A DNA stretch of 64,000 bases, from the NCBI RefSeq assembly GCF_000177375.1, contig NZ_ADFR01000016.1:1-64000 (forward strand). The letters are read 5' to 3'. Source of the DNA: Bulleidia extructa W1219 (GTDB lineage Bacteria; Bacillota_I; Bacilli_A; Erysipelotrichales; Erysipelotrichaceae). This document shows, piece after piece, positions 16,788-25,600 of this stretch; position 1 is the first letter of the stretch, and every line of letters starts with the position of its first letter. The notes beneath the pieces are model-generated. The model made no database searches. It was not told the DNA's origin and was given only the letters and a program-made list of their open reading frames with translations. Both the position numbers and the translations under genes were made by a program.

Positions 16788-18293
16788 TTATTTATAAGAA
16801 TTATCTCTATTTTTAACTTGTACGTCATGGGCACCACCTTCGACGATAGAGGTTGATGAAACTAAAGTGAGTTTTGCTTTTTCTTGTAATTCCGGAATAG
16901 TTAATGCCCCGCAATTACACATTGTCGATTTTATTTTCAAGGTGGTCATCGTTACATTGTCTTTTAATAAACCGGCATACGGAACATATGAATCCACTCC
17001 TTCTTCAAAAGATAATTTCTTTCCTTGCCCTAAATCATAACGCCCCCAGTTACGAGCCCGAGCAGATCCTTCTCCCCAATATTCTTTAACAGTATTTCCA
17101 TTCACCACTAATTTTTGACCTGGAGCTTCTTCAAAACGGGAGAAATAACGACCTAACATCACAAAATCAGCTCCCATGGCTAAAGCTAACGTCATATGGT
17201 AGTCGTAAACGATACCACCATCAGAACAAATAGGTACATAAATTCCCTTTTCTTCAAAGTAAGCATCACGGGCTTTTGCGACATCAATGACCGCTGTCGC
17301 TTGTCCACGACCAATTCCTTTGGTTTCACGAGTGATACAAATTGATCCTCCACCAATACCAATTTTTACAAAATCAGCGCCGGCATCCGCTAAAAACCGA
17401 AAGCCTTCTTCATCCACCACATTACCAGCTCCCACATAAACTTGGTTTCCATATTGTTTTTTAATCCAAGCAATGGTTTCACTTTGCCATATAGAATATC
17501 CTTCAGAAGAATCAATAACCAAGACATCAACACCGGCCTTAATTAAAGCCGGAACTCTTTCTGTATAATCACGGGAGTTAATACCGGCTCCTACAAGTAA
17601 ACGTTTTTCTTCATCTAACAATTCATTTGGATTTTCTTTGTGGGAATCATAATCTTTTCTAAAGACCAAGTAACATAGGTTTTGATTTTCATCTATGATG
17701 GGCAATGTATTCAATTTATGATCCCAAATAATATCATTCGCTTCTGATAAACTTGTAGTCTTTGGTGCAGTAACTAATTCATCAAAAGGAGTCATAAAGG
17801 TTTTGACTAATGTTGTCGGTTCCATTCTAGATAAACGGTAATCACGACTGGTGACTAATCCTAACAATTTACCATGACTGGTACCATCCTCTGTAACAGG
17901 CATGGTATGATGGCCTGTTTCTTCAAAAATATGCAATAAATCTTGCAAAGTTGAGGTTGGCATTAAATTCGCATCCGATACCACAAAACCGGCCTTATAA
18001 TTCTTAACTCGTTCTACCATATCCGCTTGAGAGGAAATGGATTGAGAACCAAAGATAAAAGAAATTCCTCCCTCTTTGGCAAGGGCAATCGCGAGACGAT
18101 CATCACTCACCGATTGCATCACCGCTGAAACCATTGGAATGTTTAGTTTTAATGGGGCATTTTCTCCTTTTTTAAAGCGGACTAAAGGGGTCTTAAGACT
18201 GACATTAGTAGGAATATTTTCTTTTCCTGTATAACCTGGAATCAATAAATATTCACTAAAGGTATGAGATGGTTCTGTGTAATATTTAGCCAT
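16788..18293 (-). CDS. guaB: Inosine-5'-monophosphate dehydrogenase, Tritrichomonas-type
   Basis: The 501-residue enzyme oxidises IMP to XMP with NAD+, the committed step to GTP. It has the (beta/alpha)8 barrel with two CBS modules inserted at about 105-220 ([18 protein letters not shown]). The catalytic loop is [20 protein letters not shown] with C319; the flap holds R418-Y419 (NWGRYDLG). Most bacterial enzymes read GPGSICTT in the loop. The longer [10 protein letters not shown] loop and the exact numbering match the enzyme of the parasite Tritrichomonas foetus, thought to come from bacteria. It has its own promoter, divergent from proS. Confidence 0.95.
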   Translation of the reverse strand: MAKYYTEPSHTFSEYLLIPGYTGKENIPTNVSLKTPLVRFKKGENAPLKLNIPMVSAVMQSVSDDRLAIALAKEGGISFIFGSQSISSQADMVERVKNYKAGFVVSDANLMPTSTLQDLLHIFEETGHHTMPVTEDGTSHGKLLGLVTSRDYRLSRMEPTTLVKTFMTPFDELVTAPKTTSLSEANDIIWDHKLNTLPIIDENQNLCYLVFRKDYDSHKENPNELLDEEKRLLVGAGINSRDYTERVPALIKAGVDVLVIDSSEGYSIWQSETIAWIKKQYGNQVYVGAGNVVDEEGFRFLADAGADFVKIGIGGGSICITRETKGIGRGQATAVIDVAKARDAYFEEKGIYVPICSDGGIVYDYHMTLALAMGADFVMLGRYFSRFEEAPGQKLVVNGNTVKEYWGEGSARARNWGRYDLGQGKKLSFEEGVDSYVPYAGLLKDNVTMTTLKIKSTMCNCGALTIPELQEKAKLTLVSSTSIVEGGAHDVQVKNRDNSYK

Positions 18294-18316
18294 GATAGCC
18301 TCCTTAAATTAAAACG

Positions 18317-18345
18317 ATTATATCCCATTCCAACACCTTTTTCAA
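18317..18345 (-). promoter_or_regulatory. guaB promoter
   Basis: On the minus strand TTGAAA (18340-18345) and TATAAT (18317-18322) are 17 bp apart, a near-consensus sigma-A promoter. AAGGAGG follows in the leader. Its -35 overlaps that of proS on the other strand. Confidence 0.8.
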
Positions 18346-18366
18346 TGCCTGTTTTACTGATATAAT
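18338..18366 (+). promoter_or_regulatory. proS promoter
   Basis: TATAAT at 18361-18366 with a weak TTTTCA at 18338-18343, 17 bp apart. Transcription would begin near 18373, giving a leader of about 15 nt with GAGGTG as the ribosome site. The -35 shares bases with the guaB -35. Confidence 0.6.
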
Positions 18367-18387
18367 AAGGTCTGTTAGAGGTGAAAT

Positions 18388-20073
18388 ATGCGCTTAAAAA
18401 ACAGTTATTTTTTTACGTTAAGAGAAAATGCAAAAGATGAAGATTCCCAAAGCTCCAATTTATTAGTTCGAGCCGGTATGATTAAAAAAAGTTCCACAGG
18501 AGTTTACATGATTCTACCAATGGGATTGAAAGTTTTTAATAAAATTAAATCCATTATTCAAGAAGAAATGGAAGCGATTCATTGTCAAGAATTACTAATG
18601 CCTTCTTTGATTCCGGAAGAAGTTTATGTTGCCTCAGGAAGACGAGAGGGATTTGGTTCTGATATGTTTTCGCTGAAGGATCGCAAGAATCAAAATTATG
18701 TTTTAGGTCCAACTCATGAAGAATTATTCGCAACCGCAGCGAAATTGAAGATTCGTTCATATAAAGACATGCCCTTTTCTATTTATCAAATTCAAACAAA
18801 ATTTCGAGATGAACCAAGACCTCGTTATGGTTTAATTCGTGTGCGTGAATTTCAAATGAAGGATGCGTACTCTTTTGATGCAAATGAAGCAGGAATGGAT
18901 AGTAGTTATAATAAACAATTTCAAGCTTATAAAAATATTTTTGATCGCTTAGGCTTGAATTATGTGGTCGTAAAAGCTGATACGGGGGTCATGGGTGGCT
19001 TGTTATCGGAAGAATTCCAAGCACTTAGCCCTGTCGGAGAAGATACATTAGCTTTAAATGAAGATGGATCTTACGCGGCTAATTTAGAGGTGGCCACTTG
19101 TCTTCCGGAAGATTTTAACTCAACTGAAGAAAAGAAAACGATGATAAAAGTGGCGACCGTTGGTCAACACAGTATTGAAGATGTCGCTAATTTTTTCCAT
19201 ATTGATCCTAAAAGAACAGTTAAGACGCTTTGTTATGAAGCGGATGATCAATTGGTGGTTGTCTTAGTTCGTGGCGATCGAGAGGTTAATGAATCAAAAG
19301 TCCAAAAAGCTTTAAGATGTTTCTCGTTGGAGCTGGCTTCATCTGAAAAAGTAGAAGACTTATTCCATTGTCCATTCGGTTCTTTAGGCCCAATTGGCTT
19401 AAAGGCCACTATTTTAGCGGATGAAGAGATTAAATTGTTACGAAACTTTGTGGTGGGAGCTAACGAAGACGGTTATCATTATTGTGATGTCAATCCTAGT
19501 GATTTTGAAGTTTCTCAATATGGAGATTTTCGCCAAATTCAAGAAGGAGATCGTTGCCCTAGTGGTCAAGGATTTATCCACTTTGAAAAAGGAATCGAAG
19601 TTGGAAATACATTCAAACTTGGGACAAAGTATTCAAAAGCGATGGATCTTCAATATTCTAATGCCAACAATCAATTGGAATATGTCTGGATGGGTTGTTA
19701 TGGAATTGGTCCGGCTAGAGCGATGGCAGCTCTTGTGGAACAAAATTATGACGAAAATGGTATCAACTGGCCAAAGAATTTAGCGCCTTACCGTTGTTCA
19801 ATTACAATCATTTCAATGAAAGATGACCAACAGATTCAAGTAGCGAATGACCTTTATGATCAACTAAGAAAAGCAGGAATTGATGTTTTATTAGATGATC
19901 GAGACGAAAGACCCGGTGTAAAATTCAAGGATATGGATCTCATTGGTATCCCTACACAGATTACAGTGGGAAAAAATGTAGTGGATGGTCAAGTAGAAAT
20001 CAAAGAACGTGGCCATATGAAACAATCCATTTCCATTGACTCTGTTTTAGATTATTTGACTCAAAAGTCATAA
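18388..20073 (+). CDS. proS: Prolyl-tRNA synthetase (bacterial type)
   Basis: The 561-residue class II synthetase has motif 1 around GVYMILPMGLKVFNKI, motif 2 TKFRDEPRPRYGLIRVREFQMKDAYSFD, an insertion editing domain at about 225-385 (where mischarged Ala-tRNA is cleared), motif 3 GCYGIGPARAMAALVEQ and a C-terminal anticodon domain (LLDDRDERPGVKFKDMDLIGIP). Length is normal for bacteria. Unlike thrS and leuS here it has no T-box leader; its leader is only about 15 nt. A bidirectional terminator follows. Confidence 0.95.
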   Translation: MRLKNSYFFTLRENAKDEDSQSSNLLVRAGMIKKSSTGVYMILPMGLKVFNKIKSIIQEEMEAIHCQELLMPSLIPEEVYVASGRREGFGSDMFSLKDRKNQNYVLGPTHEELFATAAKLKIRSYKDMPFSIYQIQTKFRDEPRPRYGLIRVREFQMKDAYSFDANEAGMDSSYNKQFQAYKNIFDRLGLNYVVVKADTGVMGGLLSEEFQALSPVGEDTLALNEDGSYAANLEVATCLPEDFNSTEEKKTMIKVATVGQHSIEDVANFFHIDPKRTVKTLCYEADDQLVVVLVRGDREVNESKVQKALRCFSLELASSEKVEDLFHCPFGSLGPIGLKATILADEEIKLLRNFVVGANEDGYHYCDVNPSDFEVSQYGDFRQIQEGDRCPSGQGFIHFEKGIEVGNTFKLGTKYSKAMDLQYSNANNQLEYVWMGCYGIGPARAMAALVEQNYDENGINWPKNLAPYRCSITIISMKDDQQIQVANDLYDQLRKAGIDVLLDDRDERPGVKFKDMDLIGIPTQITVGKNVVDGQVEIKERGHMKQSISIDSVLDYLTQKS

Positions 20074-20097
20074 AAAAAGCGGATTTTCCGCTTTTTT
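20072..20097. terminator. Bidirectional terminator between proS and the lipoprotein gene
   Basis: A7-GCGGA (20072-20083) pairs with TCCGC-T6 (20087-20097) around a 3-nt loop. The stem has A- and T-runs on both sides, so it serves proS (+) and the convergent gene (-). Confidence 0.9.
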
Positions 20098-20100
20098 AGT

Positions 20101-20580
20101 TTACTTAGCTTGATATGTCTTCGCCAGTTTATCTACCGATTCAATATCATCTTTAGAAAGTTCAAGAATTTGATTTTCTCCTGTCTTAAAGTTTTTATAT
20201 GTGGCATAGCCTTCTTTATAGAAAGAGACATTGTAAGTAACCCCATTGACTACTATTTCAAAACTATCCACAACACTTGTTTGAGGTAAAACAGGCTTTT
20301 CATTGACTTTTTTGGTTTCTAAAGACTCTATGGCATTTGAAATACCAGAAATCAATTTCTTATCTTTGTTAGCCTCTAAGCTGACACGGACAGAATCTTT
20401 TGCGTTTTTTGGCCAATAAACCATCTTGATGGTTGCACCATCCACCTTCATATTTTTAGCGAATTCCTTCATGGCATTTTCCGTCTTAGGTGGTTCTTTC
20501 TTAGTGCTTTTACCGCCATTAGAACAAGCTGACAACACAGACAACAGGACGATTGCTAAAACTTTAGTAATGTTTTTCAT
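20101..20580 (-). CDS. Putative lipoprotein, unknown function
   Basis: The 159-residue precursor has a signal peptide and lipobox LSAC with C19 as the lipidated residue; mature length is about 141. The mature part begins with a Lys/Gly/Ser-rich linker (SNGGKSTKKEPPKT), followed by a mixed alpha/beta domain with TIKMVYWPKNAKDSVRVSLE and YNVSFYKEGYATYKNF. No binding or catalytic motif is recognised. It would be lipidated and processed by the LspA encoded at 48665-49114. It has its own promoter upstream. Confidence 0.7.
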   Translation of the reverse strand: MKNITKVLAIVLLSVLSACSNGGKSTKKEPPKTENAMKEFAKNMKVDGATIKMVYWPKNAKDSVRVSLEANKDKKLISGISNAIESLETKKVNEKPVLPQTSVVDSFEIVVNGVTYNVSFYKEGYATYKNFKTGENQILELSKDDIESVDKLAKTYQAK

Positions 20581-20610
20581 TCTCCATCTCCTTTAATTTC
20601 AACCTCTTAA

Positions 20611-20640
20611 ATTGTAATTTATATATAGAATGGTAGTCAA
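20611..20640 (-). promoter_or_regulatory. Promoter of the lipoprotein gene
   Basis: On the minus strand TTGACT (20635-20640) and TACAAT (20611-20616) are 18 bp apart, between the thrS stop and the lipoprotein start. Confidence 0.65.
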
Positions 20641-20647
20641 TCATTTT

Positions 20648-22402
20648 TTAATTTCTAGACTTTTGGGCAATTTGTTCTACTAATTGATTTAAGTAATCTT
20701 TAAATGAATGAGTCACTTCTTCTTTAGATCCATATGTACGAACTGTCACCGTTTCATTTTCAATATCTCGATTGCCCACAACGATTTGTATAGGAACTTT
20801 ATTCATTTGCGCTTCACGGATCCGATAGCCCAATTTTTCGTTGCGATCATCCAAATGAGAGCGAATCCCTTCCCTTTTCAATGCACGGTTGATTTTAGAA
20901 GCATAATCGCCATGAGCTTCCGAATTAACAGGTATCACTTCCACTTGCAATGGAGCTAACCATAAAGGAAGAACCCCTTTTGTTTCTTCTAACAAGAAAG
21001 CCACAAAACGATCTAAAGAACCTAAGATAGCACGATGAATCACAACCGGTCTTACTTTCTGATTATCTTTATTGACATATTCCAATTCAAAGCGTTCCGG
21101 TAACTGATAATCCAGTTGAATGGTACTCAACGTAACATCGTGTCCTAAAGCAGATTTTACTTGGACATCAATCTTAGGGCCATAGAAAGCCGCTTCTCCT
21201 TCGGCTTCATAATAAGGAACTTTCATTTCCTTTAAAACTTCTCTTAATTCATTTTCAGAGCGAGTCCATAAGTCATCATTTCCAAAGTATTTATCGGTAT
21301 TATTCAAATCTCTTAACGATAAACGGAAAGAATAATCCTTAAATCCAAAGTCGTTATAAACATCTAAAATCAATTTGGTCACATTTTTAATTTCCTCTGC
21401 GATTTGATCAGGACGCAAGAAAATATGAGAATCATTTTGTGTAAAAGAACGGGAACGTTCAATTCCGGTTAAAGCACCAGAAGCTTCAAACCGAAAATCA
21501 TGGGCAATCTCAGCAATTCGAACCGGCAAATCACGATAGGAGTGCAAACTGGCTTTATAAATGATCATATGCTCAGGACAATTCATGGGGCGAAGCACAT
21601 AACTGTCTCCATCTCTTTCCATAATCGGAAACATATCTTCCTGATAGTGAGCTAAATGACCAGACACTTCATAAAGCTTAGTACTTGCAACGGAAGGAGT
21701 TAAAACATGTTCATACCCTAAAGCGATTTCTTTTTCCATAATGTAATCTGATAATAGACGTCTTACTGTGAAGCCGTTTGGTAACCACATCGGCAAGCCA
21801 GAACCCACCGTTTCCGAAAACAAGAACATTTTCAAATCTTTTCCTAATTTACGATGATCTCTTTCTTTAGCTTCTTCTAAAACTTGTAAGTAAGCCTCTA
21901 ATTCTGTATCTGTTGGAAAACAAACACCATAAATACGTTGTAGAACTTTATTGTTTTTATCTCCTTTCCAATAAGCTCCTGAGTGTTTCAATAACTTGAA
22001 ATTCTTTAAAAGTTTGGTGCTTTCAACATGGGGTCCACGACACAGGTCGGTAAAATCCCCTTGACTATACATAGAAATATTAGTATCTTCCGGCATGCGG
22101 TTGATTAAATCAACTTTGTAAGGATCATCTTGGAATTGCTGTAAAGCTTCCGCACGACTGATTTCATGACGGATAATTCGTTTATTATCTTTGGCGCACT
22201 TCTTCATTTCCTTTTCAATCTTAGGGATATCTTCATCACGAATGACTTCATCTCCTAGATCAATATCATAATAGAAACCTTCTTCCACCACCGGGCCAAC
22301 CCAAAATTTGGCTTGTGGATATAAATGTTTGACTGCTTGTGCTAACAAATGTGCACAAGAATGATTGAGTACTTCCAATTCCGGATTTTCTTTAAAATTC
22401 AT
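20648..22402 (-). CDS. thrS: Threonyl-tRNA synthetase lacking the N-terminal TGS domain
   Basis: The 584-residue class II synthetase begins directly in the N2 editing domain (HSCAHLLAQAVKHLYP at about 14-29, and DLCRGPHV), so Ser-tRNA(Thr) editing should be intact. The catalytic domain has the zinc cysteine in MRPMNCPEHM (here LRPMNCPEHMI) and histidines in FTQNDSHIF and PVVIHRAILG. The C-terminal anticodon domain is complete (LDDRNEKLGYRIREAQ). Family members are usually about 640 aa with an N-terminal TGS domain; it is absent, and the T-box leader abuts the start, leaving no room for it. AGGGAG precedes ATG 22402. Confidence 0.95.
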   Translation of the reverse strand: MNFKENPELEVLNHSCAHLLAQAVKHLYPQAKFWVGPVVEEGFYYDIDLGDEVIRDEDIPKIEKEMKKCAKDNKRIIRHEISRAEALQQFQDDPYKVDLINRMPEDTNISMYSQGDFTDLCRGPHVESTKLLKNFKLLKHSGAYWKGDKNNKVLQRIYGVCFPTDTELEAYLQVLEEAKERDHRKLGKDLKMFLFSETVGSGLPMWLPNGFTVRRLLSDYIMEKEIALGYEHVLTPSVASTKLYEVSGHLAHYQEDMFPIMERDGDSYVLRPMNCPEHMIIYKASLHSYRDLPVRIAEIAHDFRFEASGALTGIERSRSFTQNDSHIFLRPDQIAEEIKNVTKLILDVYNDFGFKDYSFRLSLRDLNNTDKYFGNDDLWTRSENELREVLKEMKVPYYEAEGEAAFYGPKIDVQVKSALGHDVTLSTIQLDYQLPERFELEYVNKDNQKVRPVVIHRAILGSLDRFVAFLLEETKGVLPLWLAPLQVEVIPVNSEAHGDYASKINRALKREGIRSHLDDRNEKLGYRIREAQMNKVPIQIVVGNRDIENETVTVRTYGSKEEVTHSFKDYLNQLVEQIAQKSRN

Positions 22403-22421
22403 AATTTCTCCCTTTCAAAAC

Positions 22422-22626
22422 AAAAAGGCCTCCTAATCAAAGGACGCCTAGCGTGGTACCACCTTTATGTCAGATTACTCTAACGCTCAAATGCTTTAAC
22501 GCAGCAAACGATCTATTTTCATAGATTGCTCACAAGTAGTAATTTCATAAGATTTCTTATCCTTTTCAGCCACCAGGATACTCTCTACAAGCCTCGTTAT
22601 CAAATCATGTCTTGATCATCGCAACT
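22422..22626 (-). promoter_or_regulatory. T-box riboswitch leader of thrS
   Basis: On the minus strand the leader contains the T-box antiterminator sequence AAGGTGGTACCACG (22452-22465). A terminator stem AGGCGTCCT/AGGAGGCCT with a T-run follows at 22422-22449. About 160 nt upstream would form stem I, which includes an ACT (Thr) triplet near ATTACTACTTG. Uncharged tRNA-Thr pairs with the leader and stabilises the antiterminator, so thrS is expressed when threonine is short. The T-box and terminator are clear; the exact specifier codon is inference. Confidence 0.9.
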
Positions 22627-22632
22627 ACTCTT

Positions 22633-22660
22633 ATTGTAATAGCTTTCGGGTAGATGTCAA
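22633..22660 (-). promoter_or_regulatory. thrS promoter
   Basis: On the minus strand TTGACA (22655-22660) and TACAAT (22633-22638) are 16 bp apart. The -35 overlaps the polC stop codon. Initiation near 22626 gives the T-box leader. Confidence 0.8.
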
Positions 22661-25600
22661 TCAAATAGGGATAATTGATTAGTATCATTTAGATTTTGAA
22701 CAATTCCCATTTCTTCAAAACGTTGTAATAATGTCTTAGATAAATGAGTCCTTGCTAAGAGATCTTCTTTTGATAAAAACTCCCCTGATTGTCTAGCTTC
22801 AACGATCGTTTCAGCTACGGATTCTCCCAAAGAATCCACCACGACAAAAGGCGGGATCACCGCTTTCGGATTAGTCGGTGATTTTTTAAAACGGGTGGAT
22901 AAAGATTCATATAAATTGACATTCTCAATAGAATAACCTCGAGCATACATTTCTTCACAGATCTCTAAAGTATTAAACAAAGCCTTGTCTTTGTTAGATA
23001 GACTTGGATCTCGTGTATCCATTAGTTTTTTAATTCGATCCATTTCTAAGCGAATCGCATTCAGACCTTTGCTCATAATGGAAATATCGTACGCATCACA
23101 GCGTAAAGTCAAATACTGAATGTAGAAATTAATCGGTTCATGTACCTTATACCAAGCAATCCGAACAGCCATCATAACATAAGCTACCGCATGAGCCTTA
23201 GGAAACATGTATTTGATTTTCTTGCAAGAATCAATGTACCAATCCGGAACTTGATGTTCACGCATGGTTTTTTCTTGTTCTTCAGTAAGTCCTTTCCCTT
23301 TACGAACACTTTCCATGATTTTAAAGGAATCTAAAGGTTCTAATTTTTTATCCAATAAATAAGTCATGATATCATCGCGACAACCAATGACCTCATTTAA
23401 AGGATGACCTTGTTTGACTAATTCCTCAGCATTTCCCGCCCAAACATCGGTACCATGGGTTAATCCGGATAAAATGGTTAAATCAGAGAATGTGTGCGGA
23501 TTGGTTTCTTGTAAAACACGTCTTGTATTAGCTGTTCCAAATTCAGGTAATCCGACCGCTCCTGTTTCTTGATGATAAAGTCTTGGATCGGCCTTTAAAG
23601 CTTTATCTTCATAGAACAAAGATAGAGTATCTCGATCATTCATCGGGATATCCATCGGTTTTACTGTCGCAATTTCTTGCAACAAACGCATAGAAGTTGG
23701 ATCGACATGTCCTAAAATATCAAATTTTAAAATTTGATCGCCATAATCATGATATTCAAAGTGGGTTGTTTTCCATGGACCCGGCTGATTGGAAGGATAT
23801 TGAATAGGAGTAAAATCTTCGACAACGTGATTACTTGGCACGATAACAATACCACCCGGATGTTGTCCGGTAGTTCTCTTTACATCTTGGCAATGCATAG
23901 CCAAATACTCTTTCATCGGATAGCTAAACTGTACTCCCATATCTTCCTCATAGCCTTTCACATATCCAAAAGCTGTTTTCTCAGCAACCGTTCCGATTGT
24001 ACCGGCACGGAAAGCGTGTTCTTCACCAAAATAATCTTTGATGAAATTATGAGCTTTGGCTTGGTATAGATCTGAAAAATTCAAATCAATATCCGGTGTT
24101 TTATCAGCATTAAAACCTAAGAAAGTTTGGAATGGAATGTTATGACCGTTTCCTTTCATGATAGCTCCACAATGCGGACAGCTTTTATCTTCTAAATCAA
24201 AACCGGATAAAACTTCTCCGTTTAAGAAGAATTCAGAATAGTGGCATTGCGGGCATAAATAATGAGGAGGTAACGGATTGACTTCCGTGATATGTGACAT
24301 AGTCGCCGCAAAAGAGGATCCAACCGAACCACGAGATCCAACTACATAACCATCTTCATTTGTTTTCATAACCAATAAAGATGCAATGTAATAATGGACT
24401 CCGAATCCATTTCGAATGATATTATCCAATTCGTTATCCAAACGTTTTTGCACCAGATCAGGCACTTTTCCCCTAAAACCGTATCGGTCCATGGCTGTTT
24501 TTTGACATAGTTCTCTTAATTGGTCATCAGAGCCTTCAATGATTGGTGGATACGTTCCCTTAGGAACCGGTTCAATTTCTTCAATTTCCTTGAATAGTTG
24601 ATGAGGTGTATCCAGAACCAATTCTTCTACTAATTGAGAATTGTTCAACCAAGAAAACTCTTTGATCATTTCATCGGTTAAACGAAGATGTTGATCTGGA
24701 TTCGGATGGCTTCGGCGAATTTGTTCATTACGGATGTATAGAGGATGCGCAATTCCACCAACCCCCTTAGCTGTGATATAAATGTCTCTAAAAATCTTTT
24801 CTTCTTGTTTACAATAATGGCAATCAGAAGTAGCGAGAATAGGAAGCTCCAGCTCATGAGCCATGGCGATCATTCTTTGTTGAACTTCTTTTAAACGAGC
24901 TAAATTGGGAAGCGAACCAAGTTCTAAAGAAGTGGAATAATTTCCCAAAGGTTGTAATTCAATATAGTCATAGAAAGCCATTGTTTTTTTAAGTCGATCA
25001 TCATCACCATTACAGGCCATCTCAAATACTTCCCCATTTAAACAAGCAGATCCGACCAATAAATTTTGCCGGTATTTTTGCAATGTAGAACGCTTGATAC
25101 GAGGTTCCCCAATCGCATTAGACCCTTCATTTTTAGTTTTAACAGCCAAAGTTTCAGTATTGGAAATACTAACCAAATCGTACAAGACTTTAAGACCGGC
25201 TTGATTTTTAGCAATGACGATAGCGTGTTTTGAAAACATGCGTTTAAAATCGCTATCGGTATGCACCTTGTCTTGCAAGTCACGAATGGTTTCTACTTGA
25301 AATTGACGTTTCGCATCTACTAGTAAATGTTCAAAAGCATCCGCTAAAATATTGGCATCATAATCCGCTCGGTGAGCATCACTTCGAGAATAATTTAACT
25401 TATAGTGATTAGATACATACTCCAAAGCGAAACGAGAGCGATCAGAAAGAATCGCACGAGCCATATCCAATGTATCAATAACAGGGTTTGTCAAAGGCTT
25501 GCGAGACAATCTGCGCAATTCCTCATTTAAGAAAGGGAAATCAAAGCTAGCATTATGGGCCACCAAAACCGCATCGCCAATATACGCTAACAATTCATCC

